This document shows positions 54,109 to 62,175 of a stretch of DNA of 64,000 nucleotides, piece by piece. Position 1 is the stretch's first letter. Each line of letters begins with the position of its first letter. The stretch is from Mycobacterium sp. 141. Lineage in GTDB: Bacteria; Actinomycetota; Actinomycetes; Mycobacteriales; Mycobacteriaceae. The position numbers were made by a program, and so were the translations under genes. Under the pieces are notes generated by a model, which was not told the DNA's origin, ran no database searches, and saw only the letters and a program-made list of their open reading frames with translations. Location of the stretch: contig NZ_KB908255.1 in NCBI RefSeq assembly GCF_000382405.1, positions 310,001 through 374,000 on the forward strand, given 5' to 3'.

Positions 54109-55077
54109 TTGAGCGAGGGAACGGGATCGGGCGCCGGGGTGCAGTCAATGCCTCCTCGTCCATCCGCAGTCCAGCAGTGCCGTCCCGGCTCTGCGTTGCA
54201 CGGCCATGCCCGCGTGATTCTCGAAAGGACGATCGCCGATGACAGCCGACCCGAACAGGTAGCGATCGCGTCGCTGAAGGTCGGGGACTCGCCGCGACTG
54301 CGCGGCGAGGATCCAAGCCATACTCTGTTGCTCGCGGAGGCGGGCGATGTGCTGCCACCCATCATCGTCCACAGGGACACGCGACACGTGGTTGATGGGG
54401 TACATCGTGTGTACGCAGCTCTGATGAATGGGCGGGATTCGTTGCAGGCCTACTATTTCGATGGTTCACCAGAGGAGGCCTTCGTTCTTGCTGTCGCCTT
54501 GAATGTCGGACATGGCCTGGCGCTGGCACTTCCAGATCGCAGGGCCGCGGCAACGAGGATCATGCAGTCCTACCCGCAATGGTCTGACCGGGCTGTCGCC
54601 CAGTCAACAGGGTTGTCGGCGACCACGATCGCAGCGATCCGGCGTTCAACTGTCGGAGTTGGGCAGTTGAACGTCCGGCTGGGTCGGGACGGCCGGGTTC
54701 GGCCGCTCAATGCCGCCAGTGGAAGACGCACGGCCGCAGAGTATCTGATTGCCCATCCTGAGAGTTCATTGCGAACTGTTGCCAGGGTCGCCGGCATCTC
54801 CCCGGCGACGGTGCGAGACGTGCGTAACCGGCTTTTGCGCGGGCAGAGTCCAGTCCCGTCACACGCCCGAGGAGAACACGAATGCGATGAGACCGAGAAA
54901 TTCGCGAGCAATACAGGTCCACACGCCGACGACCACGTTCGGCTCCGCGGGCTAGCCGGGCCTTCGGCCCCGTGCCCCGCTGACACCCTTGCGGCCTGCG
55001 CGCACTGCCTCCAGAATCTGAACTGTCCAGCCGGGCTGCGCGATAAGTCGCCGCGCACGGCGACCAGTCTGAGCTAG
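54109..55077 (+). CDS. StrR/ParB-like transcriptional regulator
   Basis: The 322-residue product has a ParB/sulfiredoxin-type N-terminal domain (GDSPRLRGED at about 59, LPPIIVHRDTRHVVDGVHR at 82-100, YFDGSPEEAFVLAV). Two helix-turn-helix units follow (about 158-180 and 220-243, the second reading LRTVARVAGISPATVRDV). This layout is that of the pathway-specific regulators StrR and NovG rather than of partition ParB. A cysteine-rich tail (CPADTLAACAHCLQNLNC) follows. The start is a TTG preceded by AGGGGGAG; an ATG at 54151 is the alternative. A GNAT-type gene follows 65 bases later. Confidence 0.75.
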   Translation: MSEGTGSGAGVQSMPPRPSAVQQCRPGSALHGHARVILERTIADDSRPEQVAIASLKVGDSPRLRGEDPSHTLLLAEAGDVLPPIIVHRDTRHVVDGVHRVYAALMNGRDSLQAYYFDGSPEEAFVLAVALNVGHGLALALPDRRAAATRIMQSYPQWSDRAVAQSTGLSATTIAAIRRSTVGVGQLNVRLGRDGRVRPLNAASGRRTAAEYLIAHPESSLRTVARVAGISPATVRDVRNRLLRGQSPVPSHARGEHECDETEKFASNTGPHADDHVRLRGLAGPSAPCPADTLAACAHCLQNLNCPAGLRDKSPRTATSLS

Positions 55078-55142
55078 CGCGACAGGCGTTGCAGCACAGC
55101 CACACCCACGCCGATGTGCGAGACGAAAGGGATTACCATTTG

Positions 55143-56042
55143 ATGAGCACCGCACTTTGGTCCTCACTGAATGACCAACTCACGGTTGCTGAGGTGCTCT
55201 ACGGTGCCGCGTGTGGCCGCGAGCTGCTCGGTGCGTGGCTAGACGAGCAGGAAGAACGGGTCGACAACCCAGCCTTCGGCAACGAGTTCGCACAGCATGT
55301 CACCTTGCCCGGCATACACCCGACCGACTATTCGCACCGTCGTGTGCACTGCCGGCACGGCAACGCGCTCGGGGGGATACGGTTCTTCCGTCGCGACGTC
55401 ACCCGCCCCTTCGTCGAGATCATCGCGCACACATTCGACGACCTCGGCCAACTCCGTGATTGCGTAGCTGCGGAATGGGCAGCCTTCAACCCGCACCACC
55501 TACGCCTACGCACCAGGCCAGGCCGGCTCGCGGGGCCTCACGTTCGCCTCGACGTCACAATCCATGCCGCAGAGTACTGTGCGATGAGCCGGCCGGCTGC
55601 AACCGTCTCCCTGCAACCGTTCGACAACGCTGACGACGCGATCGCGATGGTCCATCGCCGATTCGACGATATGAAGATCAACCAGCCCCTGCTACACCGT
55701 GACATCAGCCCGGCACAGTCCGAGGACATCCGCGCGTGGCACCGGGAGGGCCATCTGATGGCGATTGTTGCCGCAGACCGAGTAGTTGGGCTACTCGCGG
55801 TTGCGCCGGGCTGTGTCGAATGGGTCGAAGGCGACGTGATCAACGAAGAGATCGTTGAGGGTGCGTCGCGAGGCCATGGCTACGCGGCCGCTGCTCAGGC
55901 AACATGGGCGGCCAGTGCACACAGAAGACCCGAGACGCTCTTGATCGGGACTATCGACCGCCTCAACACGGCCTCCCGAAAGACTGCGCAACGGGCCGGC
56001 CGCCCAATCATCCTCGAAGACCACTTCATTCGACTCGCATAA
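55143..56042 (+). CDS. GNAT-type acyltransferase-like protein with extra N-terminal domain
   Basis: The C-terminal 130 of 299 residues fit a GNAT fold: INEEIVEGASRGHGYAAAAQ in the acyl-CoA-binding region and the late motif LNTASRKTAQRAGR. The first 140 residues form a separate domain (ELLGAWLDEQEERVDNPAFG, NALGGIRFFRRDV) that I do not recognise. AAAGGGA precedes the ATG. It is co-oriented with the StrR-like gene and may be its target or partner. The acceptor is unknown. Confidence 0.65.
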   Translation: MSTALWSSLNDQLTVAEVLYGAACGRELLGAWLDEQEERVDNPAFGNEFAQHVTLPGIHPTDYSHRRVHCRHGNALGGIRFFRRDVTRPFVEIIAHTFDDLGQLRDCVAAEWAAFNPHHLRLRTRPGRLAGPHVRLDVTIHAAEYCAMSRPAATVSLQPFDNADDAIAMVHRRFDDMKINQPLLHRDISPAQSEDIRAWHREGHLMAIVAADRVVGLLAVAPGCVEWVEGDVINEEIVEGASRGHGYAAAAQATWAASAHRRPETLLIGTIDRLNTASRKTAQRAGRPIILEDHFIRLA

Positions 56043-56118
56043 TTACCTAACGAACTGCTTTACACTCAGCGCAGATCAGATCAACCTTGCGTTGGCGGTA
56101 TCCACCGGGGCCTACACA

Positions 56119-56485
56119 TCAACCGGGCCTGAGTTTAGGGGTATCGGGCAATTGACGCCCACCACGCGCTTTCTGAGCGGCGTTGAGTGCCTTTTCCCGC
56201 CACATCGAGTCAGCGGCACGTTGTTGTACCGACAGCTCCGTGGTGTGGTGTTTGACTGTGGTGCGGTCCTCGGCACGCGCGCCTTCGATCGCCCTTCTAG
56301 CATCTGGGTTTTCGTAGAGAAATGTTCGTGAAACACCTGCCATGCGGGCGATGGTGGCCACATTCGGTCTGCACGTATTGACGTTGACAGTCCTTGAGGG
56401 TCTGGCGCAATCGTTGGAGCTTGAGGGCTACGTCTACGTGCGCACGTCTTGCCGCATTGGCCGCGACAATTGTGTAGGCCTTCAT
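56119..56485 (-). pseudogene. DUF6262/TnpC-like gene, frameshifted relic (copy 2)
   Basis: The N-terminal segment TIVAANAARRAHVDVALKLQ lies in one frame, and VATIARMAGVSRTFLYENPD, the hallmark helix-turn-helix of this family, lies in another. The chain ends early. Family members accompany Tn554-type tyrosine recombinases. Non-functional. Confidence 0.55.
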
Positions 56486-56487
56486 GC

Positions 56488-57060
56488 TCAGGTGTCCACT
56501 TCATCTGCTTGCGGTTGATTGAGGAAGAGTCGATGGGACGAAATACGGTGTTCCACAACCGATTGAAGTGGGCCTGCGGGCACCGCAGGCCCAAAGACGA
56601 CGTATCGTCGAGTAGCCCCAGCGCTGCCAATGCACGCTACGGAGTCGCTTGTACTTGGGTTCATCGGCCTCGTAGGTGGCGAGTTTTCGTCGTAGCACAA
56701 GATTTTCGCCGTGTGCGACGGCGAGTGCCTGGCGCAGCGACGCGTCTCGGCGTGGTAGTTGCGCCGTAGCTCCTTCAACTGTGCAGACAACGCCCGCACC
56801 GGCGCGGATTGGCTGGCGGCAGTGTCGTCGGCTGGTGCGGGTGCAGTGTTTGGCGAATGGGGCTGGCTGTGCATCTGCTGAATCTTGCTGCGCAGCACGG
56901 GCTGGCGGTAGAGGAAATCGGTCGAGATGCCCGCCTTGCGGGCGATGCTGGCGAAGGTGATCGGCGCGCCCGCGGCCGACAGGGTGGCGAGCGCATTGGT
57001 CGCTCGCTGCAAGCTTTGTTCGTGTCTGCGACGAGCAGCGTCAGCCAGGTGCTGAGGCAT
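56488..57060 (-). pseudogene. DUF6262/TnpC-like gene, frameshifted relic (copy 1)
   Basis: The start is good: MPQHLADAARRRHEQSLQRA, then the helix-turn-helix ITFASIARKAGISTDFLYRQ and the coiled segment VRALSAQLKELRRNYHAET. After about 56760 the family sequence (LRRKLATYEADEP) continues in a different frame, so the open frame shown here ends in nonsense. It sits directly downstream of the recombinase relic, the usual tnpB-tnpC order. Confidence 0.6.
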
Positions 57061-57078
57061 GATCGCGTCGGATCCTTT

Positions 57079-57770
57079 CTACGCAGTCTGATGGTTGACA
57101 CCGGCGCCGCGGACGGCACGGTCGGTGATGTCGTTGATGGACAGCAGTATTCGGTTCAGCGATGCGATTTCGTCGCGGCGGCCTTTGAGCCAGATGTTGT
57201 CCTCGCCCATCGGGGTGCCGTACTTGGCGGTGAACGCGGTCTGGCGGGTGTCAACGAGTCGTTCGGTCGCGCCGAGTTGTCGCCGCAGTTCGGTGGCGTG
57301 GCTGGCATCGGTGACGAAGACCGAGCAGCTAAAGCAAGCGTTTCCCTTGTGACACAGTTGTTTCGGCGGAAAAGTGCACCACCCGTCGGGCAGGATTCGG
57401 TCGGCACGTTTGTCGATGTGGAGCAGCTCGTAGAGGTCGCCCGAAGTACCGCATGACGACGTGCAAGGGAACACCGGCATTCAACAGGTTGGTCGCGGCG
57501 GTGTGGCGGAATCGGTGGGTCTGGCTGATCGCCACCGGCCGACCAGTGGAGTCCGTGATCGCCAGGGGCCTCGGTGAGTTCACCCAGGTGTAGATGCAGG
57601 GTGCCGGCCGGATAGGGGTATGGTGCCGAGCCGGTTCTTGGTGGTCCGCAGAAACAGATACTTCGGCGTGCGGTCGGGTTCACGGGCGGTGGCCAGGAAC
57701 TCCCGCGCAAAGTCCTGCTGGGCCTTGACGATCGCCACGATCTCGGCGTCGACCGCTACGGATAACACAT
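57079..57770 (-). pseudogene. Tn554-like tyrosine recombinase, C-terminal frameshifted relic
   Basis: Segments in order on the minus strand but in different frames are FAREFLATAREPDRTPKYLF, AGTLHLHLGELTE, the catalytic box HRFRHTAATNLLNAGVPLHV, and the cysteine-rich tail ILPDGWCTFPPKQLCHKGNA ending near IASLNRILL. This is the C-terminal part of a TnpA/TnpB-type recombinase. The N-terminal half is absent because the sequence stops at the right border of the insert. At least two frame changes; not active. Confidence 0.7.
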
Positions 57771-58012
57771 CGTGCCGTTGGCGTTGGCCTGGGATCTGGG
57801 CGCCCGCGACTGGACCGATGACATGCGGTTGCGGTTCGCCAACGACCCGGCCAACCTGCTGGCTGTGCAGGGGCGGGCCAACCAGGACAAAAGCGACCAG
57901 GAACCGGCCTATTGGATGCCGCCCAACCACTCGTTCTGGTGCCAGTACGCCGTGGCGTTCGTCGCGGTACTGCGGGGGTACGCGCTACCCGTCGACCTGT
58001 CCGACGGGGTGA
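57766..58012 (+). pseudogene. Exported HNH-nuclease gene, right half (split by insertion)
   Basis: From CAC at 57766 the frame reads HIVPLALAWDLGARDW, ANLLAVQGRANQDKSDQEPA and LRGYALPVD, which completes the left half at 51888-52311 exactly. Near the end a short deletion shifts the frame: the family ending TCPTG followed by TGA is seen at 57998-58012 in another frame. The host gene is therefore broken twice. Confidence 0.85.
57767..57772 (+). repeat. Right border direct repeat ACATCG
   Basis: This is the partner of 52306-52311. It lies within the His-Ile-Val codons of the right HNH half. Confidence 0.55.
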
Positions 58013-58023
58013 CGGCTTACCCG

Positions 58024-58080
58024 CGAGCAGACTTGAAATCCCCTGACACGCGGGTTTTCGCGGCATTTCACGTCTGCTCG
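58024..58080. terminator. Hairpin with CGAGCAGAC arms after the split HNH gene
   Basis: Arms 58024-58039 and 58065-58080 are reverse complements with one mismatch over 16 bases. The gap lies between the HNH right half and the convergent GNAT gene. The arm word is shared with 10753 and 59261. Confidence 0.6.
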
Positions 58081-58093
58081 GCGAGGCCGACGT

Positions 58094-58600
58094 CTACAGT
58101 TCAAGGAGCCAGTGTTGGCCGTTGAGGTTTTGGCCGAAACTGTGGTGAGATTCTTCGTCGACGAGCCGAAACCCGAACCCCTGGTAGATCTTTCGAGCTG
58201 AGGTCAGCACGTCATTGGTCCACAGTGTGACCTGCCGGTAGTCGGCGTGACGGGCGAACCGCAAGCACTCCTCGACCAGTTGCCCACCCAACCCCAGGCC
58301 CCGAGCCTGAGGTGTCACCAAGAGGATCCGTAACTTCGCGACTCCGGGCTCGTCTCCGGCCACGCAGAAGATGCACCCCGCGCGTTCGCCGTCGACTTCG
58401 GCGATCCAGCCGGCTTCCCGTACCGGATCGTGTTCTGCGGCATAGTCGGCCACAATTCTGGCGACCAGAGCCTCGAACTCGGTATCCCAGCCGAATTGCT
58501 GATGGTAGATCTCGCCGTGCGCCATCACCACCCAGCCGAGATCGCCCGGACGCTCCACGCGACGCACCACGATCCGTGCCTGCTCGACACCCAACGACAT
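58094..58600 (-). CDS. GNAT-family N-acetyltransferase
   Basis: The 168-residue product has the acetyl-CoA loop ARGLGLGGQLVEECL and the late motif ARKIYQGFGFRLVDEE. It resembles the acetyltransferase half of MarR-GNAT fusion proteins, but without the MarR part. The ATG at 58600 has GGAGG seven bases upstream, which decides it over the ATG at 58630. It is divergent from a TetR gene. Substrate unknown. Confidence 0.85.
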   Translation of the reverse strand: MSLGVEQARIVVRRVERPGDLGWVVMAHGEIYHQQFGWDTEFEALVARIVADYAAEHDPVREAGWIAEVDGERAGCIFCVAGDEPGVAKLRILLVTPQARGLGLGGQLVEECLRFARHADYRQVTLWTNDVLTSARKIYQGFGFRLVDEESHHSFGQNLNGQHWLLEL

Positions 58601-58658
58601 CGACGCACCTCCGATCCGGTACCGAAACAAATCACTGACACACTCGTTTCAGTGGGGC

Positions 58659-58664
58659 TAGGCT
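58659..58664 (+). promoter_or_regulatory. Leaderless -10 box of the TetR gene, with upstream inverted repeats
   Basis: TAGGCT ends six bases before the GTG. Just upstream, ACTGA (58634-58638) pairs with TCAGT (58649-58653), and GAAAC (58624-58628) with GTTTC (58646-58650). These overlapping inverted repeats are candidate TetR operators covering both divergent promoters. Confidence 0.4.
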
Positions 58665-58670
58665 ACCAAC

Positions 58671-59258
58671 GTGACCACCGGTCCGACAACCCCGTCCGCC
58701 CGCCAGGTCGAACTTCTGGAGAGCGCCTATCGGTACACGCTGACCCATGGGCTGGCAGAGATGTCGCTGCGACCATTGGCGACAGCGATCGGCTCCAGCC
58801 CGCGGGTACTCCTGTTCCTGTTCGGCAGCAAGGACGGCTTGGTACGCGCCCTGCTGGCGCGGGCACGCAGCGACGAAATGGCAGTGCTGGACCGGCTACG
58901 ACAGGCCGCCGACACCGATCGCATCGGGCTGGGCGCAGCCGTTGAGCAGATCTGGGAATGGCTCGCTGCCGACGATCATCAACCGTTGCTGAAACTGTGG
59001 GCAGAGGCCTACGCTCGCTCTCTCGTCGAACCCGACGGGCCATGGGCGGGCTTTGCCAATACCACGGTCCAGGATTGGCTTGATGTGCTGGCGAAATGCC
59101 AGCCGCCACAAGAGAAGCGCAGCGCCGAGGGGATCGCACAGCGCACTCTGGCGCTGGCCGTGCTCCGAGGTGCACTGCTCGATCTGCTGGCGACCGGCGA
59201 CCGGAACCGTGTCACGCGAGCGCTCCGCCTACACCTTGGCGCGTTGGGTGCCGAATGA
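58671..59258 (+). CDS. TetR-family regulator
   Basis: The 195-residue product has an N-terminal helix-turn-helix (segment SLRPLATAIGSSPRVLLFLF then GSKDGLVRALL) and an all-helical ligand domain. The likely target is its own promoter and the divergent GNAT gene, inferred from position. GTG start with a leaderless box. Confidence 0.87.
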   Translation: MTTGPTTPSARQVELLESAYRYTLTHGLAEMSLRPLATAIGSSPRVLLFLFGSKDGLVRALLARARSDEMAVLDRLRQAADTDRIGLGAAVEQIWEWLAADDHQPLLKLWAEAYARSLVEPDGPWAGFANTTVQDWLDVLAKCQPPQEKRSAEGIAQRTLALAVLRGALLDLLATGDRNRVTRALRLHLGALGAE

Positions 59259-59260
59259 TG

Positions 59261-59320
59261 GCGAGCAGGCGTGAAAGTCCCCGAAACGCCGAGGTTTCAG
59301 GGACTTTCACGTCTGCTCGC
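59261..59320. terminator. Long hairpin between TetR and aldo-keto reductase genes
   Basis: Arms 59261-59287 and 59294-59320 are 27-base reverse complements with two mismatches. The arm begins GCGAGCAGGCGTGAAAGTCC. It lies between convergent genes and has no T tract. Confidence 0.7.
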
Positions 59321-59341
59321 CGGTACTGCTCGCGGGTATTG

Positions 59342-60184
59342 CTAGCCCGTGTAGGTGGCGGGGTCCGGCCGGAACCGCGTGCCGTCGTCGAGGCCGTTGA
59401 GGGTTGTCATCTCGCCGTCGGTGAGGGCGAAGTCGAACACGTCACGGTTGGAGGCAATCCGTTCCGGCTTGGTCGACCGGGAGATCACGATGTTGCCCAG
59501 TTGGATGCTCCAGCGGATCAGCACCTGGGCCGCGGTCTTGTCGTGGGCCTGGGCGATGGCGGTGACGGCGGGGTTGTCCAGAAGGTTGCCGACCCCGAGG
59601 GGGCTGTAGGCCTCGGTGGCGACGTCGCTCGCGGCGTTGGCGGCGCGCCAGGCGCTCTGATTGAGCAGCGGGTGTAACTCGATCTGGTTCACCGCCGGCG
59701 TGTAGAAGGTCAGGCCGATGATGGTGGACAGGTCCTCCGGACTGAAGTTTGCAACTCCCACGGAGCGGGAGAGGCCGTCCTCCTTGATCTTTATCAGGGC
59801 GCCCCAGCTGTCGACGTACTTGCTGGTGTCGCCGCCGGGCCAGTGGATGAGGTAGAGGTCGACGTAATCGAGGCCGAGCCGTTCGATGCTGGCGCGGGCA
59901 GCGTTCTGCGAGGACTGGTAGCCCTGATCGGGCGTGGCCAGCTTGGTGGTGACGTAGATGTCTTCGCGCGGGATGCCTGATGCGGCGATCGCACGACCCA
60001 CGCCGGCCTCGTTCCCGTAGGCGGCGGCGGTGTCGATCAACCGGTAGCCCGCTTGCAGCGCGGCCGAAACCGCCTGTTCGGCTTCGGAATCCGAGAGCGC
60101 TCCGACACCGAGACCGATAACCGGAATCGCGTGGGCGTCATTGAGCGCGACAGTGGGAATCGCTGCCCCGTCGGATGGGGTCAT
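59342..60184 (-). CDS. Aldo-keto reductase, Rv2971-like
   Basis: This is a 280-residue NADPH-dependent AKR barrel. The catalytic tetrad is visible: Asp in [12 protein letters not shown] with Tyr, Lys in VTTKLAT and His in LIHWPGG. The cofactor region reads [14 protein letters not shown]. It corresponds to M. tuberculosis Rv2971. It follows a second AKR gene on the same strand with five bases between, so the pair is an operon. Confidence 0.92.
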   Translation of the reverse strand: MTPSDGAAIPTVALNDAHAIPVIGLGVGALSDSEAEQAVSAALQAGYRLIDTAAAYGNEAGVGRAIAASGIPREDIYVTTKLATPDQGYQSSQNAARASIERLGLDYVDLYLIHWPGGDTSKYVDSWGALIKIKEDGLSRSVGVANFSPEDLSTIIGLTFYTPAVNQIELHPLLNQSAWRAANAASDVATEAYSPLGVGNLLDNPAVTAIAQAHDKTAAQVLIRWSIQLGNIVISRSTKPERIASNRDVFDFALTDGEMTTLNGLDDGTRFRPDPATYTG

Positions 60185-60189
60185 GTCAC

Positions 60190-61032
60190 CTACCCTGTGA
60201 AGTTGAAGGTTCGAGGATCGGGTCCCAACCGCGTTCCGTTCTCGAGTGACGCGATGGATGCCATGTCCTGCTCGCTCAGCTCGAAACCAAACACGTCGAA
60301 ATTGCTCGCAATCCGTTCGGGGTTCACCGACTTGGGGATGACGATATTACCCAGCTGGATATGCCACCTGATCAGAACCTGCGCCGGTGTTTTCCCATGT
60401 GGTGCGGCGATACCGGTGATCTTCGGATCAGTCAGCAGCGAGCCCTGCCCCAGCGGGCTCCACGCCTCGGTGGCGATCCCGTACTGGGCATGAACCTCGC
60501 GCAGTGCGTGCTGCGGCAACAGCGGATGCAGTTCGATCTGGTTGACCGCGGGCACGATGCCGGTGGCGTCGATCAGAATCTTCAGGTGCTCCGGTTCGAA
60601 GTTGCTGACCCCGATCGACCGGATGCGGCCCTGATCCCGCAGGTGCGCAAACGCCTTGAAGGTGTCGACGTAGGCGTTCTTGGCGGGCACCGGCCAATGG
60701 ATCAGGTAAAGGTCCAGGTAATCCACAGCGAGCCGGCTCAGACTGGCGTCGAATGCGGCGAGCGTGGCGTCGTACCCATGGTCGCCGTTCCACAGTTTCG
60801 TGACGAGGAAAATGTCCTCGCGCGGCACTCCCGCACCTGCCAGCGCCAGACCCGTCTCAACCTCGTTCTGGTAGGCAGCTGCAGTATCGATGTGGCGGTA
60901 GCCGGCCTGAAGGGCGGCCGTCACGGCTCGTTCGGTGTCGTCTGGAGGGGTTTGCCAGACACCCAAGCCGACCTGAGGTATCGAATTGCCGTCGTTGAGA
61001 GTGACGCGCGGATTCACAGAGGGAGCTGCCAT
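60190..61032 (-). CDS. Aldo-keto reductase, paralogue
   Basis: The 280-residue AKR has tetrad segments [18 protein letters not shown] and LIHWPVP, and [13 protein letters not shown]. It is a paralogue of the next gene, present here as a tandem pair. The ATG at 61032 overlaps the ATG of the divergent esterase gene within the same CATG; the longer reading upstream is antisense to that gene. Confidence 0.9.
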   Translation of the reverse strand: MAAPSVNPRVTLNDGNSIPQVGLGVWQTPPDDTERAVTAALQAGYRHIDTAAAYQNEVETGLALAGAGVPREDIFLVTKLWNGDHGYDATLAAFDASLSRLAVDYLDLYLIHWPVPAKNAYVDTFKAFAHLRDQGRIRSIGVSNFEPEHLKILIDATGIVPAVNQIELHPLLPQHALREVHAQYGIATEAWSPLGQGSLLTDPKITGIAAPHGKTPAQVLIRWHIQLGNIVIPKSVNPERIASNFDVFGFELSEQDMASIASLENGTRLGPDPRTFNFTG

Positions 61033-62128
61033 GAGGGAAAGTCTGCCAGGCCGGGGCAATGCCGAGCAGATCCTGCTCCGCCGGGCGATCAAGTTCACCT
61101 TCGCTGCGCTGCCCCGTATCCCCGAACGGAGCAAGCGTCTTCTGCTGGGCGGGCGTCCCGTCGAAATCGACGGCAACACGCTGGACTCCACGCTGCAGAT
61201 GCTGCTGTTGGCGCAGCGTGCGGCCGGGCTCGGCGGGCTGGTCGGTGACTTCCGGCCCGACGGAGGGGTGGCGTCGTCACGCGCCCAGCTGCGGGCACAG
61301 GCGGCCCTGCTGAGCCCACCGATCCGCGCCGACGTCACCGAGATGTCGATACCCGGGCCGGCTGGACCGATACCCGCGCGGCACTACGTCCCGGACGGAT
61401 CTGGCCCGACTCCGGTGCCCGCGCTGCTGTTGTTCTTCCACGGCGGTGGCTTCGTGCTCGGCGACCTGGACACCCACGACAGCCTGTGCCGGCTGATCTG
61501 CCGTGACGGTGGCATCCAGGTGCTGTCGGTGGACTACCGGCTGGCTCCCGAGCACAAGGCCCCGGCCGCCCCCGACGACGCCTACGCCGCCTACCAGTGG
61601 GTGTTGCAGCACGCCCCGGGGATGGGTGCGACGCGGATCGTCGTCGGCGGGGACAGTGCCGGCGGGAACCTGGCCACCGTCGTCGCCCAGCGGGCCCGCG
61701 CCGACGATCTGACACTTCCCGACCTGCAGCTGCTGCTCTACCCGGTCACGGATTTCGCGAGCCAGACCCGTTCGCGGACGTTGTTCGCCGATGGCTTCTT
61801 CTTGAACAAGCGCGATATCGACTGGTGTTTCGACCACTATCTGGGCGGCGCCGACATCGCACCCGAGGACCCGGTCGTCTCGCCGCTGCTCACCGAAGAC
61901 CTGTCGGGACTGCCTCCTGCGCTGGTCTTCACGGCGGGGTTCGATCCGCTGCGCGACGAGGGCAACCGCTACGCGGCGGCCATGAAGGAAGCCGGTGTTC
62001 TGGTCGACCTGCGGGAAGAGCGGTCACTGATTCACGCCTTCGCCAGCTTCTTCCCGCTGGGCGGCGGCAGCGCTACGGCAACCACGGCGATGATCTCTGC
62101 CGTGCGGGCACATCTCAGCCACGCCTGA
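61031..62128 (+). CDS. Alpha/beta-hydrolase esterase, LipN-like
   Basis: The 365-residue hormone-sensitive-lipase-family esterase has the oxyanion motif FFHGGGFVLGD, the nucleophile Ser209 in GGDSAGG, the acid in DPLRDEG and a late His in SLIHAFA. It is related to M. tuberculosis LipN (Rv2970c). AGAGGGAG lies five bases before the ATG. The start overlaps that of the divergent aldo-keto reductase. Confidence 0.9.
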   Translation: MRESLPGRGNAEQILLRRAIKFTFAALPRIPERSKRLLLGGRPVEIDGNTLDSTLQMLLLAQRAAGLGGLVGDFRPDGGVASSRAQLRAQAALLSPPIRADVTEMSIPGPAGPIPARHYVPDGSGPTPVPALLLFFHGGGFVLGDLDTHDSLCRLICRDGGIQVLSVDYRLAPEHKAPAAPDDAYAAYQWVLQHAPGMGATRIVVGGDSAGGNLATVVAQRARADDLTLPDLQLLLYPVTDFASQTRSRTLFADGFFLNKRDIDWCFDHYLGGADIAPEDPVVSPLLTEDLSGLPPALVFTAGFDPLRDEGNRYAAAMKEAGVLVDLREERSLIHAFASFFPLGGGSATATTAMISAVRAHLSHA

Positions 62129-62162
62129 GGTCGACACCCGAAGTGCCCTGGAAGGCCGCCGG

Positions 62163-62168
62163 TACGCT
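62163..62168 (+). promoter_or_regulatory. Leaderless -10 box of the DsbA-VKOR operon
   Basis: TACGCT ends seven bases before the GTG at 62176, with no Shine-Dalgarno. Confidence 0.5.
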
Positions 62169-62175
62169 TAACGCC

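Larger units (their letters stand above)
52306..57772. mobile_element. 5.46-kb insertion with Tn554-like relics, splitting the HNH gene
   Basis: The left HNH half stops after VQID and the right half begins HIVPLA, so no codon of the host gene is lost at the split. ACATCG occurs at both borders (52306-52311 and 57767-57772). The insert is less GC-rich than its flanks. It holds an intact HNH homologue, a StrR/ParB-like regulator, a GNAT-type gene and, near the right end, decayed DUF6262/TnpC-like genes and a tyrosine recombinase. On the minus strand the border word is CGATGT, reminiscent of the Tn554 core GATGTA. The recombinase is already truncated at the right border, so the original element may have been incomplete. 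Confidence 0.75.

Noticed and set aside
54109..55077. Chromosome or plasmid partition ParB with parS and an origin
   Set aside because: There is no ParA neighbour, I see no parS-like palindrome nearby, and the two helix-turn-helix layout fits StrR-type regulators better.
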